Source: Pseudomonas citrullilanati (GTDB lineage Bacteria > Pseudomonadota > Gammaproteobacteria > Pseudomonadales > Pseudomonadaceae). From it: a stretch of 64,000 nucleotides of DNA. The stretch is taken from contig NZ_JAUQOP010000020.1 in assembly GCF_030580855.1 (NCBI RefSeq), positions 33,055 through 97,054 of the forward strand. The letters run 5' to 3'. The position numbers and the translations under genes are program-made. Positions 45,738 through 55,259 of the stretch are shown piece by piece (within the stretch, counting starts at the first letter, position 1; each line of letters begins with the position of its first letter). A model generated the notes under the pieces. The model did no database searches, was not told the DNA's origin, and worked only from the letters and a program-made list of their open reading frames with translations.

Positions 45738-47322
45738 TGTCCAGCGCCTCGGGCAGCAGGTCCGGGTAGTCGAGGGTGTAATGCAGCCCCCGGCTTTCCT
45801 TGCGCTCCATGGCCGAGCGAATCATCAGCTCGGCCACCTGGGCCAGGTTGCGCAGCTCGATCAGGTCCCGGCTGACCTTGTAGTTGCTGTAGAACTCGTC
45901 GATTTCATCCAGCAACAGTCGCACCCGGTGCTGGGCCCGTTGCAGGCGCTTGTTGGTGCGCACGATACCCACGTAGTCCCACATGAAGCGCCGCAGTTCG
46001 TCCCAGTTGTGGGCGATGATCACGTCTTCGTCGGAATCGGTGACCTGGCTGGCATCCCATGAGGGCAGGGCGGCGGGAATGGCGATCTGCGGCAACTGTT
46101 GCAGGATGTCCGCCGCCGCCGAGCGGGCGTAGACGAAACATTCCAACAGCGAATTGCTGGCCATGCGGTTGGCGCCGTGCAACCCGGTGAAGCTGGTTTC
46201 GCCGATGGCGTACAGGCCCGGCACGTCGGTGCGGCCTTGTTGGTCGACCATCACTCCGCCGCAGGTGTAGTGCGCCGCCGGCACCACCGGGATCGGCTGC
46301 TTGGTGATGTCGATGGAGAATTCCAGGCAGCGCTCGTAGACCGTCGGGAAATGACTCTTGATGAAGGCTTCGGGCTTGTGGCTGATGTCCAGGTAGACGC
46401 AGTCGATGCCCAGGCGCTTCATTTCATGGTCGATGGCCCGGGCGACGATGTCCCGTGGCGCCAGTTCGGCACGGGGGTCGAAGCGTGGCATGAAGCGTTC
46501 GCCATTGGGCAGTTTCAGGTGCGCTCCTTCGCCACGCAGGGCCTCGGTCACCAGGAAGCTCTTGGCCAGGGGGTGGTAAAGGCAGGTGGGATGGAACTGG
46601 TTGAACTCCAGGTTCGCCACTCGGCAGCCCGAGCGCCATGCCATGGCGATGCCGTCACCGCAGGCGCCATCGGGGTTGCTGGTATAAAGGTAGACCTTCG
46701 CGGCGCCACCGGAGGCGAGGATGACGAAGCGTGCGCCGTAGGTGTCGACTTCGCCGGTACCGCGATTGAGCACGTAGGCGCCGAGGCAGCGATCGCCCTC
46801 CAGGCCCAGGCGCTTCTCGGTGATCAGGTCGACCGCGACGCGCTGTTCCAGCAACTCGATGTTAGGCCGTTGCCGGGCCTGGGCGAGCAAGGTCTTGAAG
46901 ATCGCCGCTCCGGTGGCATCGGCCGCGTGGATGATGCGTCGATGGCTGTGACCGCCTTCGCGGGTCAGGTGGAACTCGAAACCGCCGTCTTCGTTGCCGG
47001 ATTGTTCGTCACGGGTAAACGGCACGCCTTGGTCGATCAGCCACTGGATGGCTTCGCGGCTGTGCTCGACGGTAAAGCGCACCGCGTCCGGGTGACACAG
47101 GCCGCCACCGGCGTTAAGGGTGTCGTCGACATGGGACTCGATGGTGTCGGTGTCGTCCAGCACGGCCGCGACGCCGCCCTGGGCCCAGAATGTCGAGCCG
47201 TTGGCCAGGTCGCCCTTGCTCAGCACGGCGATGCGCAAGTGCTCCGGCAAGGTCAGGGCAAGGCTCAATCCGGCGGCACCGCTGCCGATTACCAGAACAT
47301 CATGTTGGAACTGTTGGCTCAT
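45706..47322 (-). CDS. nadB: L-aspartate oxidase
   Basis: A 538-aa flavoenzyme. The N-terminal FAD site is [18 protein letters not shown], followed by [18 protein letters not shown] and the substrate-site segment [42 protein letters not shown] (shown in part) closes the FAD domain and a helical C-terminal domain follows. It oxidises aspartate to iminoaspartate for NAD synthesis with NadA. In pseudomonads it regularly lies next to algU, divergently, as here. Confidence 0.95.
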   Translation of the reverse strand: MSQQFQHDVLVIGSGAAGLSLALTLPEHLRIAVLSKGDLANGSTFWAQGGVAAVLDDTDTIESHVDDTLNAGGGLCHPDAVRFTVEHSREAIQWLIDQGVPFTRDEQSGNEDGGFEFHLTREGGHSHRRIIHAADATGAAIFKTLLAQARQRPNIELLEQRVAVDLITEKRLGLEGDRCLGAYVLNRGTGEVDTYGARFVILASGGAAKVYLYTSNPDGACGDGIAMAWRSGCRVANLEFNQFHPTCLYHPLAKSFLVTEALRGEGAHLKLPNGERFMPRFDPRAELAPRDIVARAIDHEMKRLGIDCVYLDISHKPEAFIKSHFPTVYERCLEFSIDITKQPIPVVPAAHYTCGGVMVDQQGRTDVPGLYAIGETSFTGLHGANRMASNSLLECFVYARSAAADILQQLPQIAIPAALPSWDASQVTDSDEDVIIAHNWDELRRFMWDYVGIVRTNKRLQRAQHRVRLLLDEIDEFYSNYKVSRDLIELRNLAQVAELMIRSAMERKESRGLHYTLDYPDLLPEALDTILVPPTYVD

Positions 47323-47602
47323 TCGAATGGTTTCCGCTCAAGGCGACCCGGGTCGGGGTTGGCACAGGACACCGTTTCAACGGGTCACACAGCCGCGCAG
47401 CCCACTAGTATATAGAGGGGGGGACCGGCACAATAGCCAGGCGTATCATGGCAATGTGGTACCAGCCCTGGCTGGAAAGCGCTACGCTTCGTCGGATCGC
47501 GATTTGGCCGGGAAGGCGACAAGGCGGCTGTTTCGAGGACAGAGCGCGGTTAATCCCGTCACAGTGGGCTAATGTCCGCTTCACGGCGCTATAAAATAGT
47601 GG

Positions 47603-47822
47603 GAACTTTTGCCAGCCGCCTACGTTCAATAGACGGTTGTCTGCAAAAGGGAGCAGCGTTGGGTGTGCGGGGTTTCGGCTGAAATCCTTGCCGGCAGGCC
47701 TGGCGACAGATTATTCGCGCAGCCGGGGAATCTCGTGCTGCGTTTTTCGTCCGTGCCGAGATCAGAGCGCGCCGGAAACTTGCTTGAAAGGGGGAGAACT
47801 TTTGCGAAAAGCCCGAGTCTAT
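47603..47822 (+). promoter_or_regulatory. AlgU-type promoters upstream of algU
   Basis: Two GAACTT -35 elements read toward algU. GAACTT at 47796-47801 is followed after 16 bases by TCTAT (47818-47822). GAACTT at 47603-47608 is followed after 17 bases by TCAAT (47626-47630). Both resemble the AlgU/RpoE consensus and suggest self-activation. The rest of the 559-base gap to nadB shows no gene. Confidence 0.6.
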
Positions 47823-47881
47823 GTTTGCAAGCCCGGACAATTAGTAATGCAAGCCTCCTTCGAGCTTATCGAGGAGTGTTC

Positions 47882-48463
47882 ATGCTAACCCAGGAAGAGG
47901 ATCAGCAGCTGGTCGAGCGCGTACAACGTGGCGACAAGCGAGCTTTCGATCTGCTAGTGCTGAAATACCAGCACAAAATTCTCGGGTTGATCGTGCGGTT
48001 CGTGCACGACACCCATGAAGCGCAGGATGTTGCGCAGGAGGCCTTCATCAAGGCCTACCGTGCACTTGGTAACTTTCGCGGCGACAGCGCGTTCTATACG
48101 TGGCTTTACCGCATCGCCATCAACACGGCGAAAAACTATCTGGTTTCACGCGGCCGCCGGCCGCCGGATAGCGATGTAAGTTCTGAAGATGCAGAGTTCT
48201 ACGATGGCGATCACGGCCTCAAGGACCTCGAATCCCCGGAACGCGCATTGCTGCGGGATGAGATCGAGGGCACTGTCCATCGAACCATCCAGCAACTGCC
48301 CGAAGATTTGCGTACGGCCTTAACTTTACGCGAGTTCGACGGTCTGAGTTACGAGGACATTGCGAGCGTCATGCAGTGTCCGGTGGGTACCGTGCGCTCC
48401 CGGATCTTCCGCGCTCGGGAGGCCATCGATAAAGCCCTGCAACCGTTGTTGCAGGAAAACTAA
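47882..48463 (+). CDS. algU: RNA polymerase sigma factor AlgU (RpoE/AlgT)
   Basis: A 193-aa ECF sigma factor. Region 2 is LVERVQRGDKRAFDLLVLKY and DTHEAQDVAQEAFIKAYRAL with FYTWLYRIAINTAKNYL. Region 4 is IQQLPEDLRTALTLREFDGLSYEDIASVM and GTVRSRIFRAREAIDKAL (shown in parts). It drives envelope-stress, alginate and osmotic-stress genes and is held by MucA. The ATG at 47882 follows GAGGAGTGTTC. It heads algU-mucA-mucB-mucD. Confidence 0.97.
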   Translation: MLTQEEDQQLVERVQRGDKRAFDLLVLKYQHKILGLIVRFVHDTHEAQDVAQEAFIKAYRALGNFRGDSAFYTWLYRIAINTAKNYLVSRGRRPPDSDVSSEDAEFYDGDHGLKDLESPERALLRDEIEGTVHRTIQQLPEDLRTALTLREFDGLSYEDIASVMQCPVGTVRSRIFRAREAIDKALQPLLQEN

Positions 48464-48494
48464 AGACAGCGGCGACAGCCAAGAGAGGAACGCC

Positions 48495-49082
48495 ATGAGT
48501 CGTGAAGCCCTGCAGGAATCGCTGTCCGCAGTGATGGATAACGAAGCGGACGAACTGGAATTGCGTCGGGTATTGAATGCCTTCGACGATGTTGAAACCC
48601 GTGAGACCTGGGCTCGTTACCAGATCGCCCGGGCTGTCATGCACAAGGACCTGCTGCTTCCGCGTCTGGACATCGCTGCGGCCGTTTCTGCTGCATTGGC
48701 TGATGAAGCCGTACCGGCGAAAGCCTCCCGCGGACCATGGCGCAGCCTGGGTCGCCTGGCCGTTGCCGCCTCGGTCACCGTCGCCGTATTGGCCGGTGTG
48801 CGCCTGTACAACCAGGATGAAATTGCCGGCGTGCAAATGGCGCAGCAATCCAACCAGCCTGTCCTGGCCGCTCCGCAGGTCAAGGGCCCGGCGGTATTGG
48901 CCGGCTACAGCGAAGGTTCGGAAGCGACCGGTCCGATGACCAACGGTGTGCTGCAAGGCCAACCCGGCTGGCATGACCAGCGCCTGCCCAACTACCTGCG
49001 CCAGCATGCCCAGCAAGCGGCGTTGAAAGGTACTGAAAGCGCGCTGCCTTATGCCCGTGCAGCCAGTATGGAAAACCGTTAA
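48495..49082 (+). CDS. mucA: Anti-sigma factor MucA
   Basis: A 195-aa inner-membrane protein. The N-terminal cytoplasmic domain (residues 1-80: REALQESLSAVMDNEADELELRRVL) binds AlgU, one membrane helix lies at about 85-104, and the C-terminal periplasmic part is bound by MucB. The reading frame is full length with no truncating mutation, so alginate should not be constitutively on. It starts 32 bases after algU. Confidence 0.95.
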   Translation: MSREALQESLSAVMDNEADELELRRVLNAFDDVETRETWARYQIARAVMHKDLLLPRLDIAAAVSAALADEAVPAKASRGPWRSLGRLAVAASVTVAVLAGVRLYNQDEIAGVQMAQQSNQPVLAAPQVKGPAVLAGYSEGSEATGPMTNGVLQGQPGWHDQRLPNYLRQHAQQAALKGTESALPYARAASMENR

Positions 49083-49094
49083 TAAGGACAACCA

Positions 49095-50042
49095 TTGCGC
49101 GCCATACCTTTATTCGCGCTTTTGCTGGGAGGCTGGTGTACGGTTCCAGCCTACGCCGATGAGGCTCAGGATTGGTTGAATCGCCTGGGCCTGGCCGAGC
49201 AGCAGCAAAGCTTCCTGGGCACTTTCGTCTATGAGCGCAACGGTAGTTTCTCTACCCACAACATCTGGCATCGCGTCCAGGATGGCAAGGTCCGCGAGCG
49301 GCTACTCCAGCTCGACGGCTCGGCACAGGAAGTCGTGCGCATTGATGGACGTACCCAATGCGTCAGCGGCTCCTTGATCGCGGGGCTGGGCAACACGCCC
49401 GACGGTTCCGCACGGACTCTCGATCCGCAAAAACTCAAGAACTGGTACGACCTTGCCGTCATTGGCAAGTCGCGCGTGGCTGGGCGTGCGGCGGTGATCG
49501 TCGAATTGAAGCCCAAGGACCAGCATCGCTATGGCTTCGAACTGCACTTGGACAAAGAGACGGGCCTGCCGCTCAAATCGTTGCTGCTCAATGACAAGGG
49601 GCAGTTGCTCGAGCGTTTCCAGTTCACTCGCCTGAACGTGGCCGCGCCGGCCGAGGCCGACTTGCAGGCCACGGCCGATTGCAAGGTGGTCGTACAGGCT
49701 CCGGACAAGGCCGCTGCGGTGAAGGCTACCTGGCATTCGGACTGGCTTCCGCCGGGTTTCGAGCTGACCAGCAGCACGGCGCGCAAGGATCCGGACACCA
49801 ATGTCCAGGTCAACAGCCTGATGTACGATGATGGCCTGGCACGCTTCTCGGTGTTCCTCGAGCCGTTGAACGGGGCCAACGCCACCGATACCCGGACTCA
49901 ACTCGGCCCGACCGCCGCCGTTTCCCGTCGACTCACCACGCCCCAGGGCGAAATGATGGTCACGGTGGTGGGCGAGATTCCCATCGGTACGGCGGAGCGG
50001 ATCGCGCTCTCCATGCGGTCCGATGTCAAGGCGACCCAGTAG
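49095..50042 (+). CDS. mucB: Periplasmic regulator MucB (RseB)
   Basis: A 315-aa protein from a TTG start 13 bases after mucA (AAGGA lies just upstream). Signal peptide ends at AYA (about residue 21). Family segments are QDWLNRLGLAEQQQSFLGTFVY, NGSFSTHNIWHRV and DQHRYGFELHLDKETGLPLKSLLLN (shown in part). It shields MucA from proteolysis and senses lipid or LPS signals in the periplasm. The TTG start would keep its level low. Confidence 0.93.
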   Translation: MRAIPLFALLLGGWCTVPAYADEAQDWLNRLGLAEQQQSFLGTFVYERNGSFSTHNIWHRVQDGKVRERLLQLDGSAQEVVRIDGRTQCVSGSLIAGLGNTPDGSARTLDPQKLKNWYDLAVIGKSRVAGRAAVIVELKPKDQHRYGFELHLDKETGLPLKSLLLNDKGQLLERFQFTRLNVAAPAEADLQATADCKVVVQAPDKAAAVKATWHSDWLPPGFELTSSTARKDPDTNVQVNSLMYDDGLARFSVFLEPLNGANATDTRTQLGPTAAVSRRLTTPQGEMMVTVVGEIPIGTAERIALSMRSDVKATQ

Positions 50043-50273
50043 CGAATTGGCTGGGTGGCCCGAATGCGCACAAGGCTGATGGCGCCGGGGTTTGATCGAA
50101 ATGCCGAAACTTCCTGTCAGCATTTTCATTTGCAAAGAAACGGTTTTTTTTCTATTAGGTCAGAGCCGCTGGGCCCTGGCCTTGTCTGTTTGCGGAACAA
50201 AAATACCGGCGTATCTTTCCCTGGTATTGCTTGCTCCATATCGCTTAACCATGCTCGTCGTAACGGGAGCCGT

Positions 50274-51704
50274 ATGTCGATACCACGCTTGAAAACCTAT
50301 CTCTCCATCTTTGCCACCGTGCTTGTGCTCGGCCAGGCCGTCCCTGCCGTGGCGGCCGAGTTGCCTGATTTCACGCAGTTGGTCCAGCAGGCGTCGCCCG
50401 CGGTGGTGAACATCAGTACGACCCAGAAGCTGCCGGATCGCCGGGTATCGGACCAGCAGATGCCGGACCTCGAAGGCCTGCCGCCGATGCTGCGCGAGTT
50501 CTTCGAGCGCGGGATGCCGCCGCAGCCGCGCTCGCCAGGTGGTGGCCGCCAGCGTGAGGCGCAATCCTTGGGCTCAGGCTTCATCATTTCGCCTGACGGC
50601 TACATCCTGACCAACAACCACGTGATCGCCGATGCCGATGAAATCCTGGTGCGCCTGGCCGATCGCAGTGAGCTCAAGGCCAAGCTGGTCGGCACTGATC
50701 CACGTTCCGACGTGGCGTTGCTGAAAATCGAAGGCAAGGACCTGCCCGTGCTCAAGCTGGGCAAATCCCAGGACCTGAAGGCCGGCCAATGGGTCGTCGC
50801 GATCGGTTCGCCGTTCGGTTTCGACCACACCGTGACCCAAGGCATTGTCAGCGCCATCGGGCGCAGCCTGCCGAACGAGAACTACGTGCCGTTCATCCAG
50901 ACCGACGTGCCGATCAACCCCGGCAACTCCGGCGGCCCGCTGTTCAACCTCGACGGTGAAGTAGTGGGTATCAACTCGCAGATCTACACCCGTTCGGGCG
51001 GCTTCATGGGCGTGTCCTTCGCCATTCCGATCGACGTCGCCATGGACGTGTCGAGCCAGCTGAAAAGCGAGGGCAAGGTCAGCCGCGGCTGGTTGGGCGT
51101 GGTCATCCAGGAAGTGAACAAGGACCTGGCCGAGTCGTTCGGGCTGGAGAAACCCGCCGGCGCGCTGGTGGCGCAGATCCAGGAAGGCGGGCCGGCAGCC
51201 AAGGGTGGCCTGCAAGTGGGTGACGTGATCCTGAGCATGAACGGCCAGCCGATCATCATGTCCGCCGACCTGCCGCACCTGGTCGGAGCCCTCAAGGCCG
51301 GTGCCAAGGCCAACCTGGAAGTCATCCGCGAAGGCAAGCGTAAGAATGTCGAGCTGACCGTCGGGGCCATTCCCGAGGAAGGCAAGGAGCTGGATTCGCA
51401 GCCTAAGTCCGGCGTCGAGCGCAGCAGCAATCGCCTGGGCGTGGCAGTGGCCGAGCTGACCGAAGAGCAAAAGCGCACCCTGGAGCTCCAGGGCGGCGTC
51501 GTGATCAAGGAAGTGCAGGATGGTCCTGCGGCCCTGATCGGCTTGCAGCCGGGCGACATCATCACCCACCTGAACAACCAGGCCATCGGTTCCGCCAAGG
51601 AGTTCACCGATATCGCCAAGGCGTTGCCGAAGAATCGTTCGGTGTCGATGCGGGTCCTGCGCCAGGGGCGCGCCAGCTTCATCACCTTCAAGCTGGCCGA
51701 ATGA
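50274..51704 (+). CDS. mucD: DegP-like periplasmic serine protease MucD
   Basis: A 476-aa HtrA protease with signal peptide (after PAVAA, about residue 28). The triad is His116 (TNNHVI), Asp146 (RSDVALL) and Ser219 (GNSGGPLF). Two PDZ domains follow (RGWLGVVIQEVNKDLAESFGL and LGVAVAELTEEQKRTLELQGG, shown in part). It removes misfolded envelope proteins and dampens AlgU activation. It follows mucB after 231 bases without any mucC, so it may have its own promoter. GGGAG precedes the ATG at 50274. Confidence 0.95.
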   Translation: MSIPRLKTYLSIFATVLVLGQAVPAVAAELPDFTQLVQQASPAVVNISTTQKLPDRRVSDQQMPDLEGLPPMLREFFERGMPPQPRSPGGGRQREAQSLGSGFIISPDGYILTNNHVIADADEILVRLADRSELKAKLVGTDPRSDVALLKIEGKDLPVLKLGKSQDLKAGQWVVAIGSPFGFDHTVTQGIVSAIGRSLPNENYVPFIQTDVPINPGNSGGPLFNLDGEVVGINSQIYTRSGGFMGVSFAIPIDVAMDVSSQLKSEGKVSRGWLGVVIQEVNKDLAESFGLEKPAGALVAQIQEGGPAAKGGLQVGDVILSMNGQPIIMSADLPHLVGALKAGAKANLEVIREGKRKNVELTVGAIPEEGKELDSQPKSGVERSSNRLGVAVAELTEEQKRTLELQGGVVIKEVQDGPAALIGLQPGDIITHLNNQAIGSAKEFTDIAKALPKNRSVSMRVLRQGRASFITFKLAE

Positions 51705-51726
51705 CCGGTTAGGGTGCTCAATAAAA

Positions 51727-51754
51727 AACCGCCTCGAGAGAGGCGGTTTTTTAT
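51727..51754. terminator. Bidirectional rho-independent terminator
   Basis: ACCGCCTC / GAGGCGGT stem with a short AGA-type loop, flanked by an A run on the left and a T run on the right, between the convergent mucD and M48 peptidase genes. Confidence 0.92.
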
Positions 51755-51779
51755 TGTCTGCGAATAGTCCCGCAGGCCC

Positions 51780-53213
51780 TTAGCCCATCATGTCCTTGAC
51801 CATGCGCTCCTGCTCCATGAGCTCCCGTTGCCGGGCGTCGATGCGTGACGACAGCGGGAAATTGGTGCCAGCGCGGCGTTTGGCGAAGTCCAGTTGCTGA
51901 ATGGCCTGGCGGTAGTCGCCAACCAGGGCGAAGTACTCGGCGCGCGCCTGGTGCAGGCCGATGATATTGCCCGACAAGCCGCGCGTCTCGGCCACCATGT
52001 ACCAGACGTCCGGATCGTCCGGACGGGACTTGAGCAGCGTTTCCAGGGCCTTCTCGGCATCGGCGGGGCGGTTCTGCTTGAGCAGCAGGTCGACGCGCAC
52101 CTGGTTGAGGGGGTAGTTGCCCGGGTACTGCGTCAGCATCCGGTCGACCCGCGATTGCGCGTCCGCCAGCTTGTTGCTGGTGATGTCCAGGTCGACCTGG
52201 GCCAGGTTGTAGATGATCTCGTTGGGGGACTTGGCCAGCAACGGCTTGAGGTTCTCACGGGCCTCGTTCAACTGGCCGCCCTTTATTTGTGCGATCGCCA
52301 GGCCGTAGCGTGCCACGTCGTTCTTCGGGTTTTCATCCAGTTGTGCCCGGAAGCGCTTGGCGCCCAGGCCCGGGGTTTCTTCATAGATCAACTGCACGCG
52401 TGCGCGGATCAGTTGATAGCGCACGCTGTCCTCGATGCCCCCCGGCTTGGCCTGTTCGGCGCGGTTGCGGGTGTCGGCAATGCGGGATTCGGTCACCGGG
52501 TGAGTCAGCAGGAACTCCGGCGGCCGGGCGTCGAAGCGGTACTGGCGCATCAGGCGCTCGAACATGGTCGGCATGGAGCGCGGGTCGTAGCCGGCCTTCT
52601 CCAGGTTGAGGATGCCGATGCGGTCGGCTTCCTGTTCATTCTGGCGGGAGAAGCGCCGTTGTTCCTGGATGGCGGCTGCCTGGGTGCCGGCGATGGCGGC
52701 GATGCCGGCGTCACCGCCACCGGCGGCGGCAATCACGATGCCGGTCAGGAGCGCCGCCATCATCGGCACTTGCATGCGCTGCTGGGCTTCGACGCCGCGG
52801 GCGAAGTGGCGTTGGGACAAATGCGCCAGTTCGTGGGCCATCACCGACGCGTACTCGCCTTCGGTCTGGGCGTTGAGGAACAGGCCGCCGTTGACCCCGA
52901 CGATCCCGCCCGGGGCGGCGAAGGCGTTGAGTTGCGGGCTGTTGATCAGGATGAACTCCAGGCGCCGGTCATTGACCTGGCTGGTTTCCACCAGCTTGTA
53001 GACGCTGGTTTCAACGTAATCCTTGAGCTGCGGATCGTTGAGTTGGGACACCTGGCTGCGCAACAGGGCCAGCCAGGCACGACCCAGTTGGTGTTCCTGT
53101 TCCGGCGAGACGATGGCAGAACTGGCGTCGCCAAGTGACGGCAGGTCGTCGGCGAAGCCCGGTGAGGCAAGCAGGCAGGCGAGCGTCAGCAGGGTAGGGC
53201 GCAGAAATGTCAT
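51780..53213 (-). CDS. bepA: BepA/YfgC-like periplasmic M48 metalloprotease with TPR tail
   Basis: A 477-aa protein with signal peptide (after PGFA, about residue 21). The zinc site is HELAH at 127-131 with the third ligand Glu195 in NEQEADRIG. The C-terminal half is TPR-like (KNDVARYGLAIAQIKGGQLNEAR, then AEKALETLLKSRPDDPDVWY). BepA acts on the assembly of outer-membrane beta-barrels, notably LptD. The ATG at 53213 is preferred to one seven codons upstream because of AAGG spacing. Confidence 0.92.
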   Translation of the reverse strand: MTFLRPTLLTLACLLASPGFADDLPSLGDASSAIVSPEQEHQLGRAWLALLRSQVSQLNDPQLKDYVETSVYKLVETSQVNDRRLEFILINSPQLNAFAAPGGIVGVNGGLFLNAQTEGEYASVMAHELAHLSQRHFARGVEAQQRMQVPMMAALLTGIVIAAAGGGDAGIAAIAGTQAAAIQEQRRFSRQNEQEADRIGILNLEKAGYDPRSMPTMFERLMRQYRFDARPPEFLLTHPVTESRIADTRNRAEQAKPGGIEDSVRYQLIRARVQLIYEETPGLGAKRFRAQLDENPKNDVARYGLAIAQIKGGQLNEARENLKPLLAKSPNEIIYNLAQVDLDITSNKLADAQSRVDRMLTQYPGNYPLNQVRVDLLLKQNRPADAEKALETLLKSRPDDPDVWYMVAETRGLSGNIIGLHQARAEYFALVGDYRQAIQQLDFAKRRAGTNFPLSSRIDARQRELMEQERMVKDMMG

Positions 53214-53312
53214 GCACGAAGCCTTAGTCGACAAAGACCCTACTGTAGCCGGACACCGGGCCCGGGACCAGATATTCTAGGCGGCCCAACGACCCTGCCG
53301 CGGAGCGAACCG

Positions 53313-53552
53313 ATGACCGATGCTGTAGCCCACGATGCCGAACTGGACGCCAGCGGCCTGAACTGTCCGTTGCCATTGCTCAAGGCCAAGCTGGAACTCA
53401 ATCGGCTGGCCAGTGGCGCGGTGCTCAAGGTCATCGCCACGGACGCAGGTTCCCAGCGTGACTTCCGCACCTTCGCCCGGTTGGCCGGTCATACGCTGCT
53501 GCGCGAAGAAGACGAGAACGGCGTTTACCGTTACTGGCTGAAAAAAGCCTGA
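53313..53552 (+). CDS. TusA-family sulfur carrier protein
   Basis: A 79-aa protein with the TusA/YeeD/SirA motif CPLP at residues 18-21 (Cys18 carries persulfide) in ELDASGLNCPLPLLKAKLEL, then the alpha-beta fold ending ENGVYRYWLKK. It relays sulfur for tRNA thiolation or molybdenum-cofactor-linked pathways. Its position between the M48 peptidase and the AI-2E-type gene is the same as for PA1006 of P. aeruginosa, from memory. It starts 99 bases from the divergent peptidase. Confidence 0.88.
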   Translation: MTDAVAHDAELDASGLNCPLPLLKAKLELNRLASGAVLKVIATDAGSQRDFRTFARLAGHTLLREEDENGVYRYWLKKA

Positions 53553-53582
53553 GCAACCGATGGCGCTTCTTAAGGATTTTTA

Positions 53583-54653
53583 ATGTTCAAAGTGTTACGC
53601 GACTGGATTCAACGCTACTTCTCCGATGAAGAGGCGGTGGTCCTGGCTGTCCTGCTGTTCCTGGCCTTCACCGCCGTGCTCACCCTGGGCGGCATGCTGG
53701 CGCCGGTGCTGGCGGGGATGGTGCTGGCGTACCTGATGCAGGGCCTGGTCACCACGCTGGAGCGCTTGCGCCTGCCGGGCGCCGTGGCGGTCGGGTTGGT
53801 GTTCGCCCTGTTCATGGGCTTGCTGGTGCTGTTCATCGTGGTGATCGTGCCGCTGCTCTGGCATCAGTTGGTGACGTTGTTCAACGAGTTGCCGGGGATG
53901 CTCGCCAAATGGCAGTCGCTGCTGTTGCTGCTGCCCGAGCGCTATCCACACCTGGTGTCCGATGAGCAGGTGCTGCAGACCATCGACGTGGTGCGCGGAC
54001 AGATTGGCAAGTTCGGCCAATGGGCGCTGACGTTCTCGCTGTCCAGCCTGCCGCTGCTGGTCAACATCATGATCTACCTGGTGCTGGTGCCGATCCTGGT
54101 GTTTTTCTTTCTCAAGGACCGGGAAATGATCGGGCGCTGGGTCCGCGGCTACCTGCCTCGGGAGCGGACGCTGATCACTCGGGTGGCCCAGGAAATGAAT
54201 CGCCAGATCGCCAACTACATTCGCGGCAAAGTCATCGAGATCTTCATCTGCGGCGGCGTGACCTACATCGGTTTCGTGGCGCTGGGGCTCAACTATGCCG
54301 CGCTGTTGGCGTTGCTGGTGGGCGTTTCCGTGGTGGTGCCCTACGTGGGCACCGTCGTGGTCACCGTGCCGGTGGCGCTGATCGCGCTGTTCCAATGGGG
54401 CTGGAGCGACCAGTTCATCTACCTGATGGCGGTCTACGGGATCATCCAGACCCTGGACGGCAACGTGTTGGTGCCGCTGTTGTTTTCCGAAGCGGTGAAC
54501 CTGCACCCGGTGGCGATCATCTGCGCGGTACTGCTGTTCGGCGGGTTGTGGGGCTTCTGGGGGGTATTCTTCGCGATTCCCCTGGCGACGCTGTTCAAAG
54601 CGGTGCTGGATGCGTGGCCGAGCAAGGAGCCGGTGGTGGCGCCGTTGCTGTAG
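53583..54653 (+). CDS. AI-2E/PerM-family membrane protein
   Basis: A 356-aa protein with about seven helices. Family segments are VLAGMVLAYLMQGLVTTLERLRLP, FFFLKDREMIGRWVRGYLP and the C-terminal IIQTLDGNVLVPLLFSEAVNLHPVAIICAVLLFG with GFWGVFFAIPLATLFKAVL (shown in parts). The family contains TqsA and PerM; some are Na/H antiporters, others are linked to AI-2. The substrate here is unknown. It follows the tusA-like gene by 30 bases in the same direction. Confidence 0.9.
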   Translation: MFKVLRDWIQRYFSDEEAVVLAVLLFLAFTAVLTLGGMLAPVLAGMVLAYLMQGLVTTLERLRLPGAVAVGLVFALFMGLLVLFIVVIVPLLWHQLVTLFNELPGMLAKWQSLLLLLPERYPHLVSDEQVLQTIDVVRGQIGKFGQWALTFSLSSLPLLVNIMIYLVLVPILVFFFLKDREMIGRWVRGYLPRERTLITRVAQEMNRQIANYIRGKVIEIFICGGVTYIGFVALGLNYAALLALLVGVSVVVPYVGTVVVTVPVALIALFQWGWSDQFIYLMAVYGIIQTLDGNVLVPLLFSEAVNLHPVAIICAVLLFGGLWGFWGVFFAIPLATLFKAVLDAWPSKEPVVAPLL

Positions 54654-54680
54654 CGGGATCGATGGGTGAGGATTATGGCC

Positions 54681-54751
54681 TTCTCGCGAGCTTCCCACAG
54701 GGGATTTGTGGTGTTAATAAATCCCCTGTGGGAGCGAGCTTGCTCGCGATG
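54681..54751. repeat. REPIN, short-spaced
   Basis: A truncated left arm TCTCGCGAGCTTCCCACAGG and a full right arm CTGTGGGAGCGAGCTTGCTC, with GGGGATTT/AAATCCCC forming the loop stem, between convergent genes. Confidence 0.85.
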
Positions 54752-54775
54752 GCGCCAGTACAGGCAGTGAAAATT

Positions 54776-55249
54776 TCAGCCTTTGTTGAGGGCCTGAGCT
54801 GCCGCCAGCACCGCGTCCACATGCCCGGGCACCTTCACGCCGCGCCATTCCTGGCGCAGCACGCCGTCCTGGTCGATCAGGAACGTGCTGCGATCCACGC
54901 CCAGGTATTCCTTGCCATAGAGCTTCTTCAGCTTGATCACGTCGAACAGCTGGCAGACGGCCTCGTCCTTGTCGCTGATCAGCTCGAACGGGAATTGCTG
55001 CTTGCACTTGAAGTTCTCGTGGGACTTGAGGCTGTCCCGGGAGACGCCGAACACCTCGGTGTTGGCGGCCTGGAACTGCGGGTACAGGTCACGAAAGCCC
55101 TGGCCCTCGGTGGTGCAACCCGGCGTGCTGTCCTTCGGGTAGAAGTAGATCACCACCTGCTTGCCCTTCAGGGCCGCGAGGCTGACGGTCTGCCCGCTGG
55201 TGGCGGGTGCCTGGAAATCGGTAACCGGTTGGTCGACGGCAACGGCCAT
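54776..55249 (-). CDS. bcp: Bcp/PrxQ thiol peroxidase
   Basis: A 157-aa peroxiredoxin with peroxidatic Cys45 in YPKDSTPGCTTEGQGF. The usual PrxQ resolving Cys five residues later (Cys50) is replaced by Gln50, so another Cys (such as Cys82 in ENFKCKQQ) or an external thiol must resolve it. It reduces hydroperoxides in the cytosol. It lies 10 bases after gcvR in the same direction, a conserved pair in pseudomonads. Confidence 0.92.
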   Translation of the reverse strand: MAVAVDQPVTDFQAPATSGQTVSLAALKGKQVVIYFYPKDSTPGCTTEGQGFRDLYPQFQAANTEVFGVSRDSLKSHENFKCKQQFPFELISDKDEAVCQLFDVIKLKKLYGKEYLGVDRSTFLIDQDGVLRQEWRGVKVPGHVDAVLAAAQALNKG

Positions 55250-55259
55250 GAACGCTTCC

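Noticed and set aside
48495..49082. Alginate-activating mucA truncation
   Set aside because: The frame is intact through membrane helix and periplasmic tail.
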